In this document: positions 1 through 6,596 of the stretch, piece by piece
How positions within the stretch are numbered: the stretch's first letter is position 1
Layout of the letters: every line of letters begins with the position of its first letter
From: Prevotellaceae bacterium
GTDB taxonomy: Bacteria > Bacteroidota > Bacteroidia > Bacteroidales > UBA932
NCBI GenBank assembly: GCA_031284065.1
Contig: JAITAP010000179.1
Location: 1-10,595 of the forward strand
Length of the DNA: 10,595 nucleotides
Reading direction: 5' to 3'
Translations under genes and position numbers: made by a program
Notes under the pieces: generated by a model
The model's database searches: none
Seen by the model: the letters and a program-made list of their open reading frames with translations, nothing else
What the model was told of the DNA's origin: nothing

Positions 1-2336
1 GCCCTTCGGATACAAAAAAGGAGTACCCTGTAGATATTGCCGTATTTCTTGATGCGCTAAAAGACGATGAAGGATTATACATTGTAGTGGAGTGTAAAAA
101 GAAAAATCGTAAAGACGGCAGAACGCAACTTGAAAACTACTTGACTCTTTCAACCGCTTACCTTGGTGTGTGGTTTAACGGCGAAGAACGCTTTTTCTTG
201 CGTAAATTTGTGAAGAATAATGGCGAAGTTCATTTTGAAGAAATTCCCAATATTCCCAAATTTAAGCAACGAATAGAAGATATTGGCTTGTACAAAAGAC
301 AGGACTTGAAACCTACGCACAATCTCAAAACCATATTCAAATCTATTCGAAACCATTTAGCTGCAAATACCGTTGGGGCAACTCGGGATGAGGTTTTGGC
401 ACAACAACTCATAAACATTATTTTCTGTAAAATATACGATGAAAAATATACCGCCCCGAATGATATTGTGAAATTCAGAGCGGGGATTGATGAAAAGCCC
501 AAAGATGTAGAAGAGCGAATTTTAGAGTTGTTTAATGAAGTAAAAACCAAGCATCCTGAAGTTATTGATACAGAGGATAAAATTACATTAGACACAAATT
601 CTGTTGCATTTGTAGTGGGTGAATTGCAGAACTATTCATTGATGAATTGCGAGCGAGACGTAATTGCTGACGCTTTTGAAACTTTTATTGACCACGCCTT
701 AAAAGGCGGCATGGGACAGTTTTTTACGCCTCGGAATGTGGTAAAAATGATGGTTGATATTCTACGACCAACGGAAAACGATAAAATTATTGACCCTGCT
801 TGTGGTAGCGGTGGATTTCTAATTGAGTCCCTGCGTTCCATTTGGACAAGGGCGGATGAAAAATACAAAAAATTGGGATGGAACGAAAAAGATATTGGAC
901 GCGAAAAAGTAGATATCGCAACAAAAAATGTTAGAGGAATAGATAAAGATTACTTTCTAAGCAAAGTGGCCAAGGCATACATGAATTTGGTTGGCGATGG
1001 TACAACAGGAATTTTCTGTGAAGACAGCTTGGAAAAACCTGAAAATTGGAAATCAGAGACAAAGTTAAAAATCAGGCTTGAAAATTTTGACATTGTGCTT
1101 ACCAATCCACCTTTCGGAAAAGAGATTAAAGTTGTTGGAAAAGAAAAATTACAACAGTTTGATTTGGCGCACGAATGGAAAAAAAATAATGAAACCTTTG
1201 TAAAAAGCAACAAAATAAGAGATGATGTGCAGCCCCAAATCCTGTTTATTGAGCGTTGTTTTCAACTCTTAAAAACAGGCGGAAAATTAGGCATCATTTT
1301 ACCTGAAACATTTTTTCACGCACCAAAGTTACATTACATTCTTGATTTTTTTAGGCAACATAATGTCATGTGGGTAATTGATTTGCCACATAATACATTT
1401 CGCCCCTTGTGCAATGCAAAATGCTGTGTTTTAATTATCCAAAAAGGCGTTAAACAGCAGGAAAAAATCAATATGGGTGTTGCGGTGGAAATGGGACACG
1501 ACCACAACGGAAAACCTCTGTATCGTTGGGATTATAAAATGCAAACTATAAATAAAAACGAAATATGGGATGATATTAATTTGATTATCAATGAAATAAC
1601 AGATTGCAAAAATGACAGGCAATATATTTTTGATGTAAATAGTACTATAGCATTTAGTCAAAAAGTGTTAGTTCCCCGTTATTTCTGGAATAGTAGAGAG
1701 CAGGAAATTGAGAAAATCGCAAAAGAGCAGCATTGTACTCTGGTCTCTGTTTCGGATTTGATAAAAGAGAAAATCATTACCTTTTTTGACGGACACGGCT
1801 CGCCGGCTGCCGACAACAAAGGAATGGGCGAGGTGCCTTACATTCGAGTAAAAGATATTGTAAATTGGGACGTTTATAAAGACCCAACGGCGCTAATCCC
1901 GTATCATGTTTTTGAAAAAATGCGGAAAAATAATAAAAAATTGCACGAAAAAGATTTGCTTTTTGTTCGACGTGGAAGCTATCGCATTGGCAGCGTGGCG
2001 TTGGTTTCACCTTATGATACGGAAGTTTTGCTTACACGCGAAATTTTGGTAATGCGTATTTTAAAAGAATGGAACGATTACGGAATAACTCCCTACTATC
2101 TGATTTATCTTTTTTCGCACTATTTGGTACAAATGCAAATGTATAACAAAATTTTGATGGAAACCACTTTGCCCAATATCGCTAATCGTTGGACGGAATT
2201 GCGGTTGCCAATTCATAACGATAAAAAAACGAGAGAACATATTGATAATAAAATCAAATCTGTTTTTGATAAAAAATGGGATGCCCAAAAAACAATCTTG
2301 GAAATGAAACGGGAATTGGGAAATTTAACAACATAA
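1..2336 (+). CDS. Single-chain restriction-modification protein (nuclease-N6-adenine methylase-specificity fusion), 5'-partial
   Basis: Predicted to methylate adenine at a specific DNA sequence and to cut unmethylated DNA. The frame is open from position 3 to the TAA at 2334-2336 (777 residues visible) with no upstream stop, so the gene begins outside the window; the GTG at 87 lies inside a conserved motif and is not the true start. Seen in order: the end of a PD-(D/E)XK nuclease domain like the HsdR N-terminus (Asp codon 33, Glu-Cys-Lys at 90-98, Gln at 126); a helical HsdM-like region; the GMGQFFTPR motif (708-734); the SAM-binding DPACGSGGF (792-818); the catalytic NPPF (1104-1115) of gamma-class N6 methylases; then one HsdS-like target-recognition domain (about 1734-2333) containing GSYRIGS and LPNIANRW and ending in a probable coiled coil. 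No helicase/translocase domain is visible. The architecture resembles type IIG/IIB or reduced type I enzymes. Base composition is far more A/T-rich than the genes to the right, suggesting transfer. Family confidence is high; cleavage activity is inferred. Confidence 0.5.
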   Translation, partial: PSDTKKEYPVDIAVFLDALKDDEGLYIVVECKKKNRKDGRTQLENYLTLSTAYLGVWFNGEERFFLRKFVKNNGEVHFEEIPNIPKFKQRIEDIGLYKRQDLKPTHNLKTIFKSIRNHLAANTVGATRDEVLAQQLINIIFCKIYDEKYTAPNDIVKFRAGIDEKPKDVEERILELFNEVKTKHPEVIDTEDKITLDTNSVAFVVGELQNYSLMNCERDVIADAFETFIDHALKGGMGQFFTPRNVVKMMVDILRPTENDKIIDPACGSGGFLIESLRSIWTRADEKYKKLGWNEKDIGREKVDIATKNVRGIDKDYFLSKVAKAYMNLVGDGTTGIFCEDSLEKPENWKSETKLKIRLENFDIVLTNPPFGKEIKVVGKEKLQQFDLAHEWKKNNETFVKSNKIRDDVQPQILFIERCFQLLKTGGKLGIILPETFFHAPKLHYILDFFRQHNVMWVIDLPHNTFRPLCNAKCCVLIIQKGVKQQEKINMGVAVEMGHDHNGKPLYRWDYKMQTINKNEIWDDINLIINEITDCKNDRQYIFDVNSTIAFSQKVLVPRYFWNSREQEIEKIAKEQHCTLVSVSDLIKEKIITFFDGHGSPAADNKGMGEVPYIRVKDIVNWDVYKDPTALIPYHVFEKMRKNNKKLHEKDLLFVRRGSYRIGSVALVSPYDTEVLLTREILVMRILKEWNDYGITPYYLIYLFSHYLVQMQMYNKILMETTLPNIANRWTELRLPIHNDKKTREHIDNKIKSVFDKKWDAQKTILEMKRELGNLTT

Positions 2337-2362
2337 ATACTTATACGCAATCTAAAAAAAAG

Positions 2363-2409
2363 TGAGCGTTCGCGTAACTCCGTTTGGGGCTACAAGTCAA
2401 AGACGCTCA
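2363..2409 (+). repeat. Seven-base inverted repeat in the 3' UTR
   Basis: TGAGCGT at 2363-2369 pairs perfectly with ACGCTCA at 2403-2409 across a 33-base loop. It lies just after the restriction-modification stop codon and just before the terminator hairpin, so it would form an upstream stem in the same transcript. It may be a 3'-UTR element, part of a small RNA, or chance; the stem is short. Confidence 0.5.
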
Positions 2410-2419
2410 AATACGTTTT

Positions 2420-2456
2420 AAAAGCGCCGTATTTTACTGCAATACGGCGCTTTTTT
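2420..2456 (+). terminator. Intrinsic terminator between convergent genes, possibly bidirectional
   Basis: A perfect 10-bp G/C-rich stem (2424-2433 with 2441-2450) encloses a 7-base loop, is extended by four A-T pairs (2420-2423 with 2451-2454), and runs into six T residues (2451-2456). It lies 84 bases after the restriction-modification stop and 77 bases beyond the aldolase/SDR stop on the other strand. The plus orientation has the better T tract; read on the minus strand, the stem is followed by only four T residues, so termination there may be weaker. Confidence 0.5.
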
Positions 2457-2532
2457 AGCAGCAGGCGGGTAGGAGGCTGCCCGCAAAGAATTTTGGCGCT
2501 CTCAAGCAGCTTTTCGGTATCAAAACCGGGCT

Positions 2533-4503
2533 TTAGCTCAGCATCACCTGCCCGCCGGTAACCGGAATTGCCTGACCCGTTTCGCAGGTTTGCTCCACCG
2601 CGTACAGCACCGCCTTCGCCACGTCCTCAGGCGCTGTGCCTTTTTTCATGGGCGCCTGCGACATGTAAAATTCGCGCACGTCCTCCACCGTTTTTGCGCC
2701 GGGCACCTTTCCCGCGCTCAGGTACTGCACAAACAGCCCGTTGACGGGGTCGCTCCACAGCGGACCTTCGTAGAAATTTCCCGGACAAATGGCGTTGACC
2801 TTGATGCGAAAGGGCGCCAGCTCCAGCGCAAACGACTGCGTAAGCCCAACGCCGCCAAACTTACCGCCCGCGTAGGCAAAGTTGGCTTTGCTGCCGCGCA
2901 GCCCCGACTTGGAGTTGATTTGGATAATATCGCCGTAGCTTGCCTCGCTGTACCTGTTTTGCAGCTTCATCACGCGCGAGGCCGCCCGCGCGCAGTAGAA
3001 GTAGGCGCTGTAGTTGATTTTCGTAACCAGCTCAAAGCTTTCGGGCGTCATGTCCTCCAAGCCGCCGGCGCGGAGAATACCGGCGTTGCTGATGAAAACA
3101 TCCAAGCCGCCAAAGCTGCGGACGGTAGCCTCCATGAGGCTGTCAATGCTGCTTACGTCGGCAACGTTGGCTTTGGCAAAAACCGCGCGGTTGCTTTTTG
3201 CCAGCTCGTTGAGCCGCTGCACGGCTTGCAGCCCGGCAGCTTCGTTGAGGTCGGCCACCACAATGTTGGCGCCCTCTCTGATGAGACATCGCGCAATGCC
3301 CTCGCCAAAGCCCTGCGCTGCGCCGGTTACAACGATTATTTTGTTCTCTGCGCGTCCGGAGCTCGCGCCTGCGCTGATTTTTCGCCGGTAGTTTTCCACC
3401 TCCCAGCTGTCGATAAAGTCCACCTGCGCCTGCGTCATGGGGCGCTCTCCGCCAAAGGACTGCGCAAGGAAAGCAATTTTCATCATATCCTGAAAAACAT
3501 CCAAGATGACGTTGCATCCGGCGGCGTTGTCGCCCACCGCCACCAAGCCTGCGCCTTTGATGAGTATTACCTTTGGCGTATATCCGTGCTGCTTTGCGCA
3601 GGCTTCGATTTTTTTCTCCGCAGCAAGCAAAATCGCCTCCTCGCTGTCGCCGTCAACGTAAACGTAGCTCGACTTGCAGTAAACGATAATGTCCGGCGAA
3701 AAGGGGCGGGATATTTTTTTGAAGTTTTCTTCGGAGCGGCCAAAGTAGCTCGTGAGCGCGTTGCTTGCCACTTTCAGCGTTTTCAAGCTTTCCCGGCTCA
3801 GCATCATGCGAATGGCGGGGATTACCTTTTGCGCGCTTACGCCGGACGGGCAGGCGTTGCCGTTTTCCTCCTCCGGCAGCGGCGTTGCAATGGCAGCCTC
3901 AATTTTCCCCAACACTTCGCTGTACACGGCTTTTACCTTTTCGGCGGAGTCCGCGCCGACAAAAATGCCGTGATTTTGCAGCAAAATAGCTTCGGGTTCT
4001 GCGCCATGCTTTGCCTTGTAGCTTCGTATGCGGGTTTCCACTTCTTTGAAAAGCACGTATCCCGGGTCAATGTACGGGATGTAGAGCGCCTTGTCGCCCA
4101 GTATCTCTGCGGTTGCCTTTTCGGCATTTTGCGAGCACATCAGGGCGTTCACCAGCGTGGGGTGGAGGTGCACCACAAAGCTTGCGCTCATGGCGTTGTG
4201 CATGGACGTTTCCACGCTCGGGCGGCGGTCTTTGGTGATGCAGGCTGCCGACAGGTCGTTCTTTACCTCCTCTTCGCGCAGGGCGGGGTCGGCGGGGTAC
4301 GTTTTTTCCGAAATCAGGTTCAGCTTGCTGCGGTCGAGCACGGCAAAGCCATCTTCGGTGATGGCGGCAAGGCTGTAGCCGCTGGCCTTTACCCAAAGCT
4401 TTTCGCCGGTTTTGTACGAAGTGTTGCCGCCTCCGGCAATTACGTAGCGGCTGTCTTGGCCGTAGAATCGGGAGATTTGTACGAGGTCTTCAATTTCTTT
4501 CAT
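2533..4503 (-). CDS. Bifunctional class II aldolase/short-chain dehydrogenase (RhaD-ADH-like)
   Basis: A 656-residue cytoplasmic fusion. Residues about 1-205 form a class II aldolase/adducin domain with the expected acid and zinc ligands: Glu98 in VETSMH, His112 and His114 in HLHP, and His178 in QNHG. Residues about 388-656 form a short-chain dehydrogenase with the nucleotide loop TGAAQGFG (393-400), NAG (473-475) and the catalytic set Ser531, Tyr544, Lys548 (YAGGK). A linker of about 180 residues joins them. The family includes proteins named rhamnulose-1-phosphate aldolase/alcohol (lactaldehyde) dehydrogenase, and its SDR half is often labelled sorbitol-6-phosphate dehydrogenase. The expected chemistry is ketose-1-phosphate cleavage to dihydroxyacetone phosphate plus an aldehyde, with NAD(H)-linked oxidation or reduction; the true substrate is not evident. 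The ATG at 4503 follows an A/T-rich leader without a clear Shine-Dalgarno sequence. Length is slightly below the roughly 680 usual for the family. No rhamnose or fucose isomerase or kinase gene is present nearby, so rhamnose use is unproven. Confidence 0.5.
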   Translation of the reverse strand: MKEIEDLVQISRFYGQDSRYVIAGGGNTSYKTGEKLWVKASGYSLAAITEDGFAVLDRSKLNLISEKTYPADPALREEEVKNDLSAACITKDRRPSVETSMHNAMSASFVVHLHPTLVNALMCSQNAEKATAEILGDKALYIPYIDPGYVLFKEVETRIRSYKAKHGAEPEAILLQNHGIFVGADSAEKVKAVYSEVLGKIEAAIATPLPEEENGNACPSGVSAQKVIPAIRMMLSRESLKTLKVASNALTSYFGRSEENFKKISRPFSPDIIVYCKSSYVYVDGDSEEAILLAAEKKIEACAKQHGYTPKVILIKGAGLVAVGDNAAGCNVILDVFQDMMKIAFLAQSFGGERPMTQAQVDFIDSWEVENYRRKISAGASSGRAENKIIVVTGAAQGFGEGIARCLIREGANIVVADLNEAAGLQAVQRLNELAKSNRAVFAKANVADVSSIDSLMEATVRSFGGLDVFISNAGILRAGGLEDMTPESFELVTKINYSAYFYCARAASRVMKLQNRYSEASYGDIIQINSKSGLRGSKANFAYAGGKFGGVGLTQSFALELAPFRIKVNAICPGNFYEGPLWSDPVNGLFVQYLSAGKVPGAKTVEDVREFYMSQAPMKKGTAPEDVAKAVLYAVEQTCETGQAIPVTGGQVMLS

Positions 4504-4819
4504 AAAAACAAATGTTGTTAAATTAGGAATTTACGAGTATCAGATAAAAATTGCCGCAGGGGGACAATACTTTACTTTGTGTACTGAAAGCATACGGATT
4601 GTGAAAGTTATATATTCCCCTTTGTCATTCCGTCCCCCTTTTTTCGTCATTTCGAGCGAAGCGAGAAATCTCCACCCTTACCACCGGACTTTTTGGCGCG
4701 TTGTTGTGGGAGTTTCCTCCACTTCGCGCGCTCGTACCTCGCGTGCTCCGGTCGGAATGACATGGCGGCGAGGAGCGCACGTTTCACAAAAGAACTTTCC
4801 GAACAACGTAGAAGTTTAT
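4504..4819. other. 316-base intergenic region: leader of the aldolase gene plus a dispersed repeat
   Basis: No gene is supported here. The side next to 4503 is A/T-rich and would be the leader and promoter region of the aldolase/SDR gene; I could not identify a convincing Bacteroidota-type -33/-7 pair. The centre holds the repeat listed separately (4624-4761). The remainder (4762-4819), beyond the stop of the small secreted-protein gene on its strand, shows no clear terminator. Confidence 0.5.
4624..4761. repeat. Dispersed repeat of the GTCATTTCGAGCGAAGCGAG type with inverted ends
   Basis: The segment begins with GTCATTCCG (4624-4632) and ends with the exact reverse complement CGGAATGAC (4753-4761). 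A near-copy of the left end, GTCATTTCG (4646-4654), is followed by GAGCGAAGCGAGAAATCTCC. I recognise this wording as a non-coding repeat present in many copies in Bacteroidota and some other genomes, where it produces spurious translations such as VISSEARNL. The inverted 9-mers delimit an element of about 138 bases with no transposase, compatible with a small non-autonomous repeat. Recognition is from memory; copy number cannot be judged from this window. Confidence 0.5.
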
Positions 4820-5293
4820 TTAATAAAAAATCGGCCATTTGCTTTCGGCTCTTTTTCGCCTTTCTTCTTCTTGTTTCCTTGCACTTTCCGCATTTTGCAG
4901 CTGGCGGCGCATCGTTTCCAATTCATCCTCCAATGCCGCGTTTCTTTCTGCCGCTTTAAAAGCCTCCGATTTTGTATAGGTAATTTTCCAATCATCTAAA
5001 CCTACCGGCGTTCCGTCGGGAAGAAAAAAATAGATGCCCGTGCCCGGCTCAAGAAACTCTGTAATGTCGTAAATAGTGTCTTTTTTTACAATTTTATAAG
5101 GTATAGGCGCATAGTATTCTGACCCCATAATAAGCTCACCGGTAGATTTGTCGAAGTGGAAATGCGTTTTTTGAGCACAGTAAAACCCTATTTTGTTCTT
5201 TTTTATAACTACCTTAAGCGACGCAGTAGAAATAGTCGATACCATCATCAGTAAGACAATAATATATATTTTTTCCCTAATCCTCTGTTTCAT
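4820..5293 (-). CDS. Small secreted protein with C-terminal coiled coil, function unknown
   Basis: A 157-residue protein that I do not recognise. Residues 1-24 look like a signal peptide: a basic start (KQRIREK), a hydrophobic core IYIIVLLMMV, and a likely cleavage after STISTA. There is no lipobox cysteine. Residues about 26-105 form a beta-rich, charged region with a single cysteine (Cys39). Residues about 110-152 are Glu/Lys/Arg/Ala-rich with heptad-like spacing, most likely a coiled coil, ending in an unusual aromatic tail (WPIFY). It would act in the periplasm or at the inner membrane. It starts 26 bases after the PHP gene stop, so the two may share a transcript. The gene is clearly more A/T-rich than its neighbours, which suggests a later insertion or a fast-evolving accessory gene. 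That it is a real gene is supported by the ordered signal-domain-coil layout and the lack of a better frame. Confidence 0.5.
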   Translation of the reverse strand: MKQRIREKIYIIVLLMMVSTISTASLKVVIKKNKIGFYCAQKTHFHFDKSTGELIMGSEYYAPIPYKIVKKDTIYDITEFLEPGTGIYFFLPDGTPVGLDDWKITYTKSEAFKAAERNAALEDELETMRRQLQNAESARKQEEERRKRAESKWPIFY

Positions 5294-5319
5294 TTTTTGT
5301 CGATTGCATTTTCTCTTAC

Positions 5320-6516
5320 TTACCCTTTTACCGCTTTTTTGATAACGCTGTCGCCGTTTTTGATGTATTCGTTGCGGTGGAGAATATCGGCTTTGCCGTG
5401 TGCGTTGAGGTAGCCCTGCCTGTTGTTCAGCACGGCTTGCTGGTGCGAGGCCACCACGCAGGCTCCGGCGTAGCCTATCTCTACGAGCGTTTGCGAAAGC
5501 GGCTTGCCGCCGCGCACCGAAAGCTTCACGGGCTCCATAGCGGGCGTGTTGTGCTCGCTGCCAAACGTTACCACAAAGCCTTGCTCGTGCAGGTAGGTGG
5601 CGTACTGCTCAAGCGTCTCCATTGAGTTGCGCGTGGTGATAAATTCTACCGAGTGAATGTTGCGCTGCTTCAGCGCTTCGGCGGCTTTCTTTACGTCTTT
5701 CTCAAAGTCGGTGAAGCTGCCTTTGGCGTCGTCCGCAAGGAAGGGGTAGGTGGGGATTCCGCCTGCCGCCAAGATGATTTCGCAGACGCTGTCCAGCGGC
5801 AGGAATGTTTTCGGGTTTTCCGGAACAAAGGCGGCGCCGCCCGATTTCAGAAGATTGCCGCGCACCTCGTTTTCTACCGCCGCGTGGTTGTCCACGTCGG
5901 CTTGCAGCTTTTTTCCGCCAAACAGGGCATCAAAAAAGTCGGCTATTTCCTCCCTGCCTTTGCTTCGTCTGTAAACCTCCAGACGCAAGGCCTTTGCAAG
6001 GTGCCGCTCGCGGATGCTCCCTTTGGTCAGCTCCCTTTTTATGTCGGCAAAGTTGAGCAGGAAGCCCGCGTTGGCGGTTGACAGCAGCTCATTCAGCCTG
6101 CCGCACATTTTTTCTACGTGCGCGTTCGACTCCTCGCGCACTGCCGCCAGCTTGTCCGCAAAAAATTCGGGCAAAATTTGGGGGTACGCCAGACCTTTTC
6201 CGCTGAGGTACGTCCGTCCGGGGTTGTTGGGGTCGTTCACGCGAATACCGGCCTCCATATACTGCTGTTGCAGCGAAATAAATTCGATGTTAAACAGCGG
6301 GTAGAGCCTGCGCAGGCAGCACTCCAGATTCCACTCCCGGTACCCGTCCGTTGAGTAAAAATCGTTGACGCCAACCACCGCGACGTCTTCCTTTTTCGCC
6401 ATATCCAGCGCATCCGTCAGCTTGTCGAACGCGCTGAACGAGTAGGGCGTGTGCAGGTGCGCGTTGACGTTGAGCGGTGCGCCCACCAGCTTTGCTATGT
6501 TTTGAGCTTCAGACAT
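5320..6516 (-). CDS. PHP-fold metal-dependent hydrolase-like protein
   Basis: A 398-residue cytoplasmic protein with the PHP (polymerase and histidinol phosphatase) fold, inferred from ordered motifs. Near the N-terminus there is the metal-binding HxH (His20, His22 in NAHLH). The next motif reads VNDFYSTD (49-57), followed by NIEF with Glu78 in the place of the usual GIE glutamate. Near the C-terminus GSEHNTP (319-325) matches the GSDxH motif. The usual Ala-His-Pro motif appears to be replaced by PTYPF (255-259), so one expected metal ligand is a tyrosine. Residues about 100-240 are a helical insertion. PHP proteins usually remove phosphate from small molecules or hydrolyse nucleic acids; the substrate here is unknown. 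I chose the ATG at 6516 because AAGGA lies nine bases upstream; an in-frame GTG at 6543 would add nine residues. The gene lies 80 bases after E1 and 26 bases before the small secreted protein, in the same direction. Confidence 0.5.
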   Translation of the reverse strand: MSEAQNIAKLVGAPLNVNAHLHTPYSFSAFDKLTDALDMAKKEDVAVVGVNDFYSTDGYREWNLECCLRRLYPLFNIEFISLQQQYMEAGIRVNDPNNPGRTYLSGKGLAYPQILPEFFADKLAAVREESNAHVEKMCGRLNELLSTANAGFLLNFADIKRELTKGSIRERHLAKALRLEVYRRSKGREEIADFFDALFGGKKLQADVDNHAAVENEVRGNLLKSGGAAFVPENPKTFLPLDSVCEIILAAGGIPTYPFLADDAKGSFTDFEKDVKKAAEALKQRNIHSVEFITTRNSMETLEQYATYLHEQGFVVTFGSEHNTPAMEPVKLSVRGGKPLSQTLVEIGYAGACVVASHQQAVLNNRQGYLNAHGKADILHRNEYIKNGDSVIKKAVKG

Positions 6517-6540
6517 AAACTTTTTTCCTTGATTTTTTAG

Positions 6541-6579
6541 CACACAAATGGCACGGATTTTAGAGATTTACACAGATTT
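6541..6579. repeat. Degenerate short tandem repeat with a period of 9-10 bases
   Basis: Three GATTT cores recur at 6556, 6565 and 6575 inside units resembling GCACGGATTT, TTAGAGATTT and ACACAGATTT, preceded by CACACAAATG. On the other strand it reads as AATCTGTGTA, AATCTCTAA, AATCCGTGCC. This resembles the AATCTGTG/AATCCGTG intergenic repeats I recall from many Bacteroidota and other genomes. It fills much of the gap between the E1 stop and the PHP start. Confidence 0.5.
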
Positions 6580-6596
6580 TTCGTCGCCCCATTCCC

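Noticed and set aside
87..89. GTG as the start of the restriction-modification gene
   Set aside because: The frame is open upstream to the window edge and encodes the nuclease aspartate and strand preceding the Glu-Cys-Lys motif, so the true start lies outside.
2590..4521. A 643-codon plus-strand open frame opposite the aldolase/SDR gene
   Set aside because: It is the antisense shadow of a G/C-rich gene with clear domain motifs; its translation is His/Ala/Val/Arg-rich with no recognisable domain.
4646..4673. The GAGCGAAGCGAG wording as a CRISPR repeat
   Set aside because: Only one such unit plus a partial near-copy is present, with no regular spacers and no cas genes.
4577..4999. A 140-codon plus-strand frame containing VISSEARNL
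   Set aside because: This is the typical spurious translation of the dispersed repeat and then runs antisense to the small secreted-protein gene.
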